Below, one piece after another: positions 16,924 to 24,672 of a DNA stretch of 64,000 nt. The notes under the pieces were generated by a model, which worked only from the letters and a program-made list of their open reading frames with translations, was not told the origin of the DNA and did no database searches. Where the stretch lies: assembly GCF_001455965.1 (NCBI RefSeq), contig NZ_LKKO01000069.1:117806-181805 (forward strand). The letters run 5' to 3'. The translations under genes and the position numbers were made by a program. The stretch's first letter is position 1; the number at the start of each line of letters is the position of its first letter. This stretch comes from Methylobacterium sp. GXS13. GTDB lineage: Bacteria > Pseudomonadota > Alphaproteobacteria > Rhizobiales > Beijerinckiaceae.

Positions 16924-19497
16924 ATGTCATTGAGGGCGCTTCGGAGCAGCCTCGTCGCGTCGGCGTCGGTTCTAGGCGGGGCGATGCTGCCCTGCGCCGA
17001 GCAGGCACAGAACGCCGTGACGCTGGGCGAAATCAGCGTCGTCTCCACCTCACCGGTCGGCTCGGGCGGCGGCAATTCGAGCCGCGTCCAGAACCTCAAC
17101 GGCCCGGGTGGGTTGGAGCCCGCCGGCTCGGCGCTGCCGCCGATCGGCCCGGTGCGCCTGCGTGGCAGTGAGCAGCCCCTCTACAAGATCCCCAGCACGG
17201 TCGAGACCGTCACGGCCAGCGACATCACGGTCGACCGTGGCACCGACAACGTCGTGGCGACCCTCGCCCGGCGCACGCCGGGCCTCAACCTGTCGGACTC
17301 GCAGGGCAATTCGAACCGCCCCGACGTCACCTATCGCGGCTTCACCGCTTCGCCGGTCCAGGGCGTGCCGCAGGGCCTCGCCGTCTACCAGAACGGCGTG
17401 CGCATCAACGAAGCCTTCGGCGACATCGTCAATTTCGACCTGATTCCGCCGCAAGCCATCCAGCGGATCGACGTCGTCACCGGCAACCCGGTCTTCGGCC
17501 TCAACGCGCTCGGCGGCGCGATCAACATCCAGATGAAGAACGGCTTCACCTGGCAGGGCACCGAGATCACCGCGTTCGGCGGCTCGGACGCACGCACCGC
17601 GGGCTACATCGAATACGGCAAGGTTTCGGGCCCGTGGAGCGTCTACTTCACCGGCGACGGCCTGAATGACCGCGGCTGGCGCTACGAGAGCCCGAGCACG
17701 ATCGGCCGGCTCTACGGCGATATCGGCTACCGCTCGCAGGATTCGGAATTCCACCTGATCGGGCTCGCCGCCCGCAGCTTCTTCGGCGCCGCCGCCGCGA
17801 CTCCGGTGGACTTCACCCATCGCGACCCGCGGGCGATCTTCACCTACCCGCAGACCACCACCACCGAAGTCGGCACCATCCAGCTCACCGGCCGGGTCGA
17901 CGTGTCACCGACCTGGGATCTCGCCGGCAACGCCTATTTCCGCCGCTTCAGCCAGACCTATGTCGACGGCAACGACGGCAACTTCGAGAATTGCAGCACC
18001 CGCTCCAGCTTCCGCGGCAACCTCTGCTTCGAGGATGACGGCTTCAGCCCGGGGGCCGGGCAATCGCAGCTGGCCTTCCGCAACCAGTTCCTCATCCTCG
18101 GCCAGCAGAACCAGCGCATCCCGTTCCGCGCCAACGTTCCGTACGGCACCCTCGACGTGACCAACACGGAGGCCACGGGCTTCGGCGGATCAATCCAGGC
18201 GGCCAACCGCGACCGGGTGTTCGGCCTGCCCAACACTTTCGTGGTCGGCGGCAGCATCGATGCGGCCAATTACTCGTTCAAGTCGTCCAGCACCCTGGGC
18301 GTGATCAACCCGAACCTGTCGATCACCACCGATCCGAGCAACCCGTTCTACGGCAACATCCCGGGCCTCGGCACGCCGCAGCTCCGGACCGCCGGGGCGC
18401 TCGGCATCGCGCCGAGCTCAGTCAACGGCTCGAACCTCTATATGGGCCTCTACACCCTCGACACCCTCGACGTGACCGACCGGCTGTCGCTCACCGCTGG
18501 CGCACGGCTCAACTTCGCCCGCATCCAGAGCGAGGATCTCACCGGCTTCTCGCCGGACGTGACCGGCACGCATTACTACAACAAGATCAATCCGGTGGCC
18601 GGCCTGACCTACCGCTTCACCGACGCGGTCAACCTCTACGGCAGCTACTCGGAATCGAACCGCGCGCCGACGCCGCTGGAACTGGCCTGCGCCAACCCGG
18701 ACCGGCCGTGCCTGCTGCCGAACTCGCTGGTGGCCGATCCGCCGCTCAAGCAGGTGACCGGTCGGACCTACGAGGTCGGTTTCCGCGGCGCGCTGCCGAA
18801 CACCTATGATGGCGGCGTCATCACCTACAAGATCGGCGCCTTCCGCACCGACCTGGCGAACGACATCCTGTCGCTCGCCACCCCGGGCAACACCGCCCGC
18901 GCCTACTTCGTGAACGTGCCCGCGACCCAGCGTCAGGGTATCGAGGTCGGCAGCGAATACACGGCCGATTACCTGCGGGTCTATGCCAACTACGCCCTGA
19001 TCGACGCCACCTTCCAGTTCAACGGCACCCTGTCCTCGCCCAATAACCCGCTCGCGGATGACGGCGCGATCCAGGTCCGGAGGGGCAACGTCGTGCCGCT
19101 GGTGCCGACGCATCAGTTCAAGACCGGCTTCGACTACTTCATCACCCCGGCCTGGCAGGTCGGCCTCTACCTCCAGGCCTTCTCGTCGTCCTACTACCGC
19201 GGCGACGAGTCGAACCTGAACCGCAAGCTGCCGCCCTACTACGTGATGAACTTCCAGACGAAGTATCAGGTCACCAAGAACCTCGAGGTGTTCGGTCTGA
19301 TCACGAACCTGACCAACAACCGCTACACCACCTTCGGCACGTTCGCCGAGCCGGGCGCGGTCGCCGGCAACCTGCGGATCAGCGATCCGCGGACCACGAC
19401 CCTGGCGCAGCCGTTCTCGATCTACGGCGGCATCCGCTACGCCTTCGGCGCCGACCCGGTGCCGATGTCGCCCGAGCCCATCATCCGCAAGTACTGA
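16924..19497 (+). CDS. lutH: LutH-like TonB-dependent outer-membrane receptor
   Basis: An 857-residue TonB-dependent receptor. A short leader (LVASASVLGGAMLPCAEQAQ) precedes a TonB-box-like stretch (VTLGEISVVST). A plug domain follows (IPSTVETVTASDITVDRG ... VDVVTGNPVFGLNALGGAINI, about residues 85-205), then a beta-barrel ending in an aromatic strand (FSIYGGIRYAFG). LutH is the outer-membrane lanthanide receptor of the lut system. The ATG follows an AAGGGGAT ribosome-binding site. Its own promoter in 16667-16923 is likely, and a strong hairpin terminator lies downstream. The substrate, probably a lanthanide-chelator complex, is inferred. Confidence 0.85.
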   Translation: MSLRALRSSLVASASVLGGAMLPCAEQAQNAVTLGEISVVSTSPVGSGGGNSSRVQNLNGPGGLEPAGSALPPIGPVRLRGSEQPLYKIPSTVETVTASDITVDRGTDNVVATLARRTPGLNLSDSQGNSNRPDVTYRGFTASPVQGVPQGLAVYQNGVRINEAFGDIVNFDLIPPQAIQRIDVVTGNPVFGLNALGGAINIQMKNGFTWQGTEITAFGGSDARTAGYIEYGKVSGPWSVYFTGDGLNDRGWRYESPSTIGRLYGDIGYRSQDSEFHLIGLAARSFFGAAAATPVDFTHRDPRAIFTYPQTTTTEVGTIQLTGRVDVSPTWDLAGNAYFRRFSQTYVDGNDGNFENCSTRSSFRGNLCFEDDGFSPGAGQSQLAFRNQFLILGQQNQRIPFRANVPYGTLDVTNTEATGFGGSIQAANRDRVFGLPNTFVVGGSIDAANYSFKSSSTLGVINPNLSITTDPSNPFYGNIPGLGTPQLRTAGALGIAPSSVNGSNLYMGLYTLDTLDVTDRLSLTAGARLNFARIQSEDLTGFSPDVTGTHYYNKINPVAGLTYRFTDAVNLYGSYSESNRAPTPLELACANPDRPCLLPNSLVADPPLKQVTGRTYEVGFRGALPNTYDGGVITYKIGAFRTDLANDILSLATPGNTARAYFVNVPATQRQGIEVGSEYTADYLRVYANYALIDATFQFNGTLSSPNNPLADDGAIQVRRGNVVPLVPTHQFKTGFDYFITPAWQVGLYLQAFSSSYYRGDESNLNRKLPPYYVMNFQTKYQVTKNLEVFGLITNLTNNRYTTFGTFAEPGAVAGNLRISDPRTTTLAQPFSIYGGIRYAFGADPVPMSPEPIIRKY

Positions 19498-19518
19498 GAG
19501 ACATCACCGTCCTAGCAG

Positions 19519-19564
19519 GGCGCTCCGTGCGGTCTTCGGACCGGGCGGGGCGCCTTTCGCGTTT
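19519..19564 (+). terminator. Rho-independent terminator after lutH
   Basis: The stem GGCGCTCCG (19519-19527) pairs with CGGGGCGCC (19546-19554) with one U-G pair. It encloses an inner stem CGGTC/GACCG with a TTCG tetraloop, and TTTCGCGTTT follows. It sits 22 bases after the lutH stop. Confidence 0.85.
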
Positions 19565-19723
19565 CCAGGCGCCACGGGACGGAACGCCGTGCGGCCTCAC
19601 GTCTCAGGAACGGGGTTCGGCGCCCCGCGTCTCTTCCCGGAGCGACAGACGCTCCGGCCGGCCCCCGGCGATCCCCGCGGGTCGTGGCCGGTTGCGACCT
19701 GAACGACGTGGAGAAACGCCTCG

Positions 19724-20077
19724 ATGATGATGAGATTCGCCTTCGCTGCCCTGGCGCTTGCCGCCGCCACCATGGCCGGGGCGACCCCGTGCGCCGACGA
19801 GGTGTCCACGCTGCAGAAGCGCCTGGACAGCGCGGGCGCCGCGTCGGTGACTGGCACGACGCCGCCCGGCGGTACGACCTCGTCGCATTCCGACAAGGCG
19901 CTCGCGACCCCGCCGGCCCTGACCAAGGGCGATGCCGCCGTGAAGCCGACCGCGTCGGGCGTCGAGGAGGCGAAGAAGCTCGTTGCGAAGGCCGCCGCCG
20001 AGGACAAGGCCGGCAACGCCGAGGCCTGCCGCAACACGATCATGCAGGCCAAGGAAAAGGCCGGCGCCCTGCCGTAG
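19724..20077 (+). CDS. Small exported protein downstream of lutH, function unknown
   Basis: A 117-residue protein with a signal peptide (MMMRFAFAALALAAATMAGATP). The mature part has an early Cys (CADEVSTLQKRLD), a Ser/Thr/Gly/Pro linker (TGTTPPGGTTSSHSD) and a C-terminal helix with a second Cys (NAEACRNTIMQAKEKA). In M. extorquens the lanmodulin gene lanM lies directly after lutH. This protein holds that place but has no EF-hand DxDxDG loop, so it is not lanmodulin. It is separated from lutH by the terminator, and so has its own promoter. Confidence 0.65.
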   Translation: MMMRFAFAALALAAATMAGATPCADEVSTLQKRLDSAGAASVTGTTPPGGTTSSHSDKALATPPALTKGDAAVKPTASGVEEAKKLVAKAAAEDKAGNAEACRNTIMQAKEKAGALP

Positions 20078-20415
20078 GGTCTGGATTCTTCCCACCCGGA
20101 GGCACGGCTTGGTGCATGGGGTTTGGTACCGGACCCGAAAGAGACTTGATCTCGCGCCCCGACACGCCTGCGCGACCCTGGGCATGCCCAGGGTCGCCGC
20201 GGGTGGGTCGGGTATCAATCGGCACCGGACACCGTGTGCGGCTCTCGTAGCCCGCAGAGACGAGCTGCACCGCAAGAGGGTAGCGCGATCACGCGGTCTG
20301 CCAGCGCGCTGTGTGGGGCGTCGCTTCGTCGAGGGACACGATCCGCCCTCGGCGCGGCCCGCCGACAGCCTCCGCACGCGCAGACCCGTGACCTAAGCTT
20401 TGCGCTGGGCGAACC
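20078..20415. other. Intergenic region with a perfect 26-bp palindrome
   Basis: About 340 bases without a supported gene. The only clear structure is a 26-bp palindrome at 20172-20197. The region lies between two convergent small genes, so the palindrome may serve as a terminator on either strand. Confidence 0.55.
20172..20197. repeat. Perfect 26-bp palindrome
   Basis: The two 13-base halves GCGACCCTGGGCA and TGCCCAGGGTCGC are exact inverses with no spacer. No T-run follows. The site could be a cruciform, a terminator core or a dispersed repeat. Confidence 0.8.
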
Positions 20416-20766
20416 TCAACGCCGCCGGCGATGCCGATAGCTCGTCGAGAACGAGGCGTATTGCCGACCGCCGCGCCGCGACCGGTAGCGGCCCCGGCGG
20501 CCGGTCGACGCCTCGACGGCCTCTTCCGCCTGCGGCAGCGCTTCGGCGAGCGCCGGAGCGGCGGCCGCGTCGGCAGAGGCGTAACCGCCCGCGACATTCC
20601 GGGCTGCCGGTCCGAACATCGCCAAGCATTGGTTGTACGCGAGGTCATTCTTCAGCCGCTCGCACTCCCCGATCGAACGCGGCGTACCTTGTGCGAGGAC
20701 CGGACACGGCGCGAGCAGCACGGCAAGTGCGGCCAGATGCTTGAGGCGCAGGGGCAAGCGATACAC
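20416..20766 (-). CDS. Small exported protein with Arg-rich C-terminus, unknown function
   Basis: A 116-residue protein. A signal peptide (LKHLAALAVLLAPCPVLAQ) is followed by a short Cys-containing segment (SIGECERLKNDLAYNQCLAMFG) and an Ala/Glu-rich linker. The tail is very basic (TGRRGRYRSRRGGRQY ... RHRRRR). The two Cys in the mature N-terminus could pair. Similar short exported proteins are common in Methylobacterium-like genomes, but no family is recognised. It stands alone, convergent with the preceding exported gene and 67 bases downstream of the DUF2842 gene. Confidence 0.55.
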   Translation of the reverse strand: MYRLPLRLKHLAALAVLLAPCPVLAQGTPRSIGECERLKNDLAYNQCLAMFGPAARNVAGGYASADAAAAPALAEALPQAEEAVEASTGRRGRYRSRRGGRQYASFSTSYRHRRRR

Positions 20767-20833
20767 GAACGGGGATCTCGACCTCGGATTCCAGGCTTCT
20801 GGCGCCCGAGTGCGGCAAAATCGAGGGTCGCCC

Positions 20834-21040
20834 CTAACGGTCCGGGCGCTCCATCCACCGGATCAGCGGCATCAGCGGGAAGATCCAGGCAATCCCGAGG
20901 ATCGAGTAGAGCATGGCCTGGATCGCCGCCGGGGTCTCGGCGATGCGACTGTCGGCCAGGGCCATGGCCAGCGGCCCGTACAGGCAGACGAAGGCCAGCA
21001 TCGTGACGGTGCCGATCAATGTGCGGGTGCGGCGACGCAT
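20834..21040 (-). CDS. DUF2842-family small membrane protein
   Basis: ATG 21040 gives 68 residues with two membrane helices (TLIGTVTMLAFVCLYGPLAMAL and AMLYSILGIAWIFPLMPLI) and a basic N-terminus (MRRRTRT). This is the layout of DUF2842, a short alphaproteobacterial membrane protein often found near heme A synthase. The ctaA gene diverges from it 169 bases away, which supports the call. A role in cytochrome oxidase assembly has been suggested only by such context. Confidence 0.75.
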   Translation of the reverse strand: MRRRTRTLIGTVTMLAFVCLYGPLAMALADSRIAETPAAIQAMLYSILGIAWIFPLMPLIRWMERPDR

Positions 21041-21208
21041 CACGATTCCCACAGCCTCGTCTCCCCCTGAGGTGAAACGGCTATCGTCCGCGGCCCCGGT
21101 TGGCAACGCGCGCTCTGCCGCGGGCTGCGGCGCCACCGACATTGCCCGTCTTGCGCGCATCCCCTAACGCGTCGCCAGGGCCGGGACATCCCGGCAACCG
21201 CGGAAGGG

Positions 21209-22315
21209 ATGAAGGTGATGAGAGTCTCGGGCGACCACCGATCGGGCGCCGTGCGGGCGTGGCTCTACCTGATCGCGGCGCCCGTGGTCGCCATGGTGGC
21301 GGTCGGCGGCGCGACGCGCCTGACCGGGTCCGGCCTGTCGATCACCGAGTGGCGCCCCGTGACCGGGATCGTGCCGCCCCTGTCGGACGCGGATTGGGCC
21401 ACAGAATTCGCCAAATACAAGGACACGCCGCAATACGCCATTCTCAACCAGGGCATGGGTTTGGCGTCGTTCAAGGTCCTGTACGGCTGGGAATGGGGCC
21501 ATCGCGTCCTCGGCCGGCTGATCGGCCTCGTCTTCTTCCTGCCGCTGGTGGTGTTCTGGTGGCGCGGCCTAATCAGCCGCCGCCTCGGACTCGGGCTTCT
21601 GAGCCTCGGCATCCTCGGCGGGCTCCAGGGGGCGATCGGCTGGATCATGGTCGCCTCCGGTCTCCAACCCGGCATGACCGCGGTGGCGCCGCTAAAGCTC
21701 GCCCTGCACCTGACGACCGCGAGCCTGATTCTCGCCGGGCTGGTGTGGCTGGCGGCCGGCCAGCGCAACGACACGGTCGATCCGGCACCGGATCGCATCC
21801 GCTGGGTCGCGTTCCTGCTGCCGGCGCTGGTTCTGGGACAGATCTTCCTCGGCGGGCTGGTCGCCGGGTCGCATGCGGGCCTCGTCTACAACACCTGGCC
21901 CAGCATGGATGGCGCCCTCGTCCCGCCGATGGACAGCCTGTTCGCGATCCAGCCCTGGATCGAGAACTTCGTCGACAACCACGCCCTGGTCCAGTTCGAC
22001 CACCGGGTGACCGCCTACCTGCTCGTCGTCGTCGCACTGCTGCACGCGATCGATGCCCGGATGTCCGGTTCGTCCGGCGCGGCGGGTCGCGCCGGCGGCG
22101 TCGCGGCTCTGGCCTTGGCCCAGGCGGGGCTCGGCATCGCGACGCTGCTCCTCGCGGTCCCGCTCTGGGCGGCTCTGGCCCACCAGATTCTCGCGATGGC
22201 CGTGCTCACCATGGCGGTGGTGCATGCCCGGATCGGCGGCGGCATCATCGGCGTGCGGCGCGCCGCCCGGGAACCGGCACTCGGATTCGAAGGGCTCGCG
22301 CAGCACGGTGCTTAA
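21209..22315 (+). CDS. ctaA: Heme A synthase (COX15/CtaA)
   Basis: A 368-residue membrane protein with eight predicted helices. COX15-type motifs are visible: GGATRLTGSGLSITEWRPV in the first loop, WEWGHRVLGRLIGL, LKLALHLTTASLIL, an FDHRVTAY helix and AHQILAMAVLTM. The paired His residues are the heme ligands of the family. The enzyme oxidises the C8 methyl group of heme O to give heme A for aa3-type oxidases. The ATG at 21209 is supported by an upstream GGAAGGG. It is longer than Bacillus CtaA and matches the alphaproteobacterial/mitochondrial COX15 class. Confidence 0.92.
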   Translation: MKVMRVSGDHRSGAVRAWLYLIAAPVVAMVAVGGATRLTGSGLSITEWRPVTGIVPPLSDADWATEFAKYKDTPQYAILNQGMGLASFKVLYGWEWGHRVLGRLIGLVFFLPLVVFWWRGLISRRLGLGLLSLGILGGLQGAIGWIMVASGLQPGMTAVAPLKLALHLTTASLILAGLVWLAAGQRNDTVDPAPDRIRWVAFLLPALVLGQIFLGGLVAGSHAGLVYNTWPSMDGALVPPMDSLFAIQPWIENFVDNHALVQFDHRVTAYLLVVVALLHAIDARMSGSSGAAGRAGGVAALALAQAGLGIATLLLAVPLWAALAHQILAMAVLTMAVVHARIGGGIIGVRRAAREPALGFEGLAQHGA

Positions 22316-22459
22316 GGCTTGGTGCGGCGACGCCGCCACGCACAGCAAGACTTTCACCACGCGGCAATAGAACCTTGGGATAAACCCGGCGTCAGCACTT
22401 TGCATAGGGAACGACTGAGCTCTCTTAAGCTTTAGGCTGCAGGCGTAGCAGGAGGCTCC

Positions 22460-23146
22460 ATGATGTCTCTCGCGGAGGACGGTCGCCCGCTGACTCTGAC
22501 GTGGCACTACACGCCGCGCGAGATCGTTGCGGATGGTGTGATCCATGGCCTCGGGGTCGTTCTCGGTCTCGCCGGCGCGGTGGCGCTGGTGGCCACGGCC
22601 CTCACCGCCCATCTCGGCTTCGGAGAGCGGGCCGCGATCGTCCTCTACGCCACCGCCCTGGTGCTGATGCTCGGCGTCTCCGCCGTGTACAATCTTTACC
22701 CGGTCAGCCCGCGGAAATGGCTCCTGCGCCGCGCCGACCACGCGCTGATCTACCTGATGATCGCGGGGACTTACACGCCGCTGGTGGCGCTCGTGGGCTC
22801 CGGCATCCGCGCCTACCTGCTGCTGGCGGTGATCTGGCTGGTCGCACTCGTGGGCATCGCGGTGAAACTGTTCCTGCCCGGCCGGTACGATCGTCTGTCC
22901 ATCGGACTCTACCTGCTGCTCGGCTGGAGCGGCCTGCTGGCTTACGAATCGGTCATTGCCGCCCTGCAGCCGACGGCTCTCTGGCTCCTGGCGATCGGCG
23001 GTCTGCTCTATTCGGTGGGTGTGTTGTTCCACGTCTGGCGCACGCTGCCGTTCCAGAACGCGATCTGGCACGGATTCGTGCTGGCCGCGACGGCCTGCCA
23101 TTACGGAACGATCTGGGCCAGCCTTAACGGCTTGCCACTGACGTGA
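22460..23146 (+). CDS. Hemolysin III family membrane protein (PAQR-like)
   Basis: A 228-residue protein with seven membrane helices. Family signatures are visible: ADGVIHGLGVVLGL at the start, RRADHALIYLMIAGTYTPL in the middle, and GVLFHVWRTLPFQNAIWH near the end, carrying the conserved Asp and His residues that bind zinc in PAQR proteins. The physiological role in bacteria is not settled, and the hemolysin name is historical. The ATG at 22460 follows AGGAGG. It is a single gene with its own promoter region (22316-22459). Confidence 0.88.
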   Translation: MMSLAEDGRPLTLTWHYTPREIVADGVIHGLGVVLGLAGAVALVATALTAHLGFGERAAIVLYATALVLMLGVSAVYNLYPVSPRKWLLRRADHALIYLMIAGTYTPLVALVGSGIRAYLLLAVIWLVALVGIAVKLFLPGRYDRLSIGLYLLLGWSGLLAYESVIAALQPTALWLLAIGGLLYSVGVLFHVWRTLPFQNAIWHGFVLAATACHYGTIWASLNGLPLT

Positions 23147-23275
23147 ATTGATCCACAGCAGTAAAACTCCGCTTACCTTCCCGCTGAAAAGGCCGATCAA
23201 GCGGGGGTCCGTTTAAGTTTACTGCGACCGTCACGGCACCACACTCTCGGGACTGTTATTCCCGGGAGCGATACC

Positions 23276-24472
23276 GTGGCGGCGAAGCCGAACGAGACCC
23301 GAAAAGCTCAGTGCCAGCGCATCCTGCACGTGTTCCGCGCGCCGGTCGGTGGCTTGTTCCGCCACGTCATGGACCTGGCCCGGCTGCAGGCCGAGGCGGG
23401 ACACGCCGTCGGAATCGTCTGCGACGCGAGCACGGGCGGCGAGCGCGCCGCGAAGGCCCTGGCCGATGTGACACCGTCGCTCGAACTCGGCCTGATCCGG
23501 GTCCCGATGCGGCGCAACCCGCACCTGTCGGATTGGACCTGTCTTCGGACGATCACGCGCAGGGCCGAAGCGGTCGGCGCGACCGTGCTGCACGGACACG
23601 GGGCCAAGGGCGGCGCCTATGCCCGCCTCGCCTCATCACCGGCGATCCGTGCCTACACGCCCCATGGCGGCAGCTACAATTACAGGCCGGGCAGCGCCCT
23701 CCACCGGGCCTACATGGCCGCCGAGGCCGTGCTCGCCCGCCGGACCGACGCGTTCCTATTCGAGAGCGAGGGCGTCGCCGGGCGGCACCGGACCTTCGTG
23801 GGGGGCCCGGAGCAGGTGACCCGGATCGTCCACAACGGCATCGCCGATGCCGAATTCGCCCCGGTGCCCCAGGCGGCCGACGCCGCGGACCTGCTCTATG
23901 TCGGCGAGCTGCGTGAGGCGAAGGGCCTGCCCTACCTGCTTGAAGCGCTGGTCCGGCTCCGCGCCGAGGGCCGGCCGCTGCGGTTGCTGATGGTCGGGTC
24001 CGGCCCGGATGCCGACAGCCTGCGCAGCATGGTCCAGCGGCTCGGCCTCTCGGACGCGGCGTCCTTTGAGCCGCCACAGGCGATCCGGTCGGTGCTGGCA
24101 CGGGGCCGGATCCTGGTCGTGCCGTCGCTGGCGGAATCTCTGCCTTACGTCGTCCTGGAGGCCGCGGCAGCATCGCAGCCGTTGGTCGCCACCCGCGTGG
24201 GCGGCATTCCGGAGATTTTCGGACCGATGGCGAGCGACCTCGTCCCGTCCCGTGATTCTGGAGCACTTGCCGGCGCGATCCGCCGGGTGCTCGACGAATC
24301 TCCGGACGCGCTCTCCACACGCGTGCGGGCGCTCAGCGCATCCATCCATCAGCGATTTTCCCTGGCGCGGATGGGGGCCGATGTCATCTCGGGCTATGCT
24401 GCCGCCTTCCAGGCTCGCGAGGAGCGCCTGAAGGTGGGCTCGGACAAGCTCGCTCAGGCACGCACAGCCTGA
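23276..24472 (+). CDS. GT4-family glycosyltransferase for exopolysaccharide
   Basis: A 398-residue GT-B glycosyltransferase from a GTG at 23276 preceded by GGGAG. Features are RILHVFRAPVGGLFRHVMDLA in the donor-independent N-terminal half, GHGAKGGAYARLAS, then YVGELREAKGLPYLLEAL and the EX7E-type element AESLPYVVLEAAAA in the C-terminal half. It likely transfers a sugar from a nucleotide donor to a lipid-linked polysaccharide intermediate in the cytoplasm. The polyprenyl phosphotransferase that starts such chains follows 200 bases later. A hairpin lies between the two genes. Confidence 0.87.
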   Translation: MAAKPNETRKAQCQRILHVFRAPVGGLFRHVMDLARLQAEAGHAVGIVCDASTGGERAAKALADVTPSLELGLIRVPMRRNPHLSDWTCLRTITRRAEAVGATVLHGHGAKGGAYARLASSPAIRAYTPHGGSYNYRPGSALHRAYMAAEAVLARRTDAFLFESEGVAGRHRTFVGGPEQVTRIVHNGIADAEFAPVPQAADAADLLYVGELREAKGLPYLLEALVRLRAEGRPLRLLMVGSGPDADSLRSMVQRLGLSDAASFEPPQAIRSVLARGRILVVPSLAESLPYVVLEAAAASQPLVATRVGGIPEIFGPMASDLVPSRDSGALAGAIRRVLDESPDALSTRVRALSASIHQRFSLARMGADVISGYAAAFQAREERLKVGSDKLAQARTA

Positions 24473-24504
24473 GAGCAAGGCTACGCGCATCTGACCCTGG
24501 CCGG

Positions 24505-24524
24505 GGGCCCACGCAGGTGGGCCC
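24505..24524. terminator. Hairpin after the glycosyltransferase gene, possible terminator
   Basis: GGGCCCAC (24505-24512) and GTGGGCCC (24517-24524) form a perfect 8-bp stem with a GCAG loop. No T-run follows, so termination would be weak or factor-assisted. Confidence 0.5.
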
Positions 24525-24672
24525 TCGATCCGGCGGGCCCGCGGTTAAGTTTCTTTACGATGCCTCGTGCAAGGGTCCCGATCCAGAGCATCACGCTGAA
24601 AAGCAGTTTCCGGGTCGCGGAAACAGTGGATGCAACGTGAGGACCGGCGCTTTGCCCGGGAGGAGCCGATCG

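Noticed and set aside
19724..20077. Lanmodulin (LanM)
   Set aside because: The position after lutH fits, but no EF-hand calcium-type loop is present in the protein.
24517..24672. N-terminal extension of the glycosylphosphotransferase from GTG 24517
   Set aside because: The GTG lies in a hairpin without a ribosome-binding site; ATG 24673 has a strong one and matches family starts.
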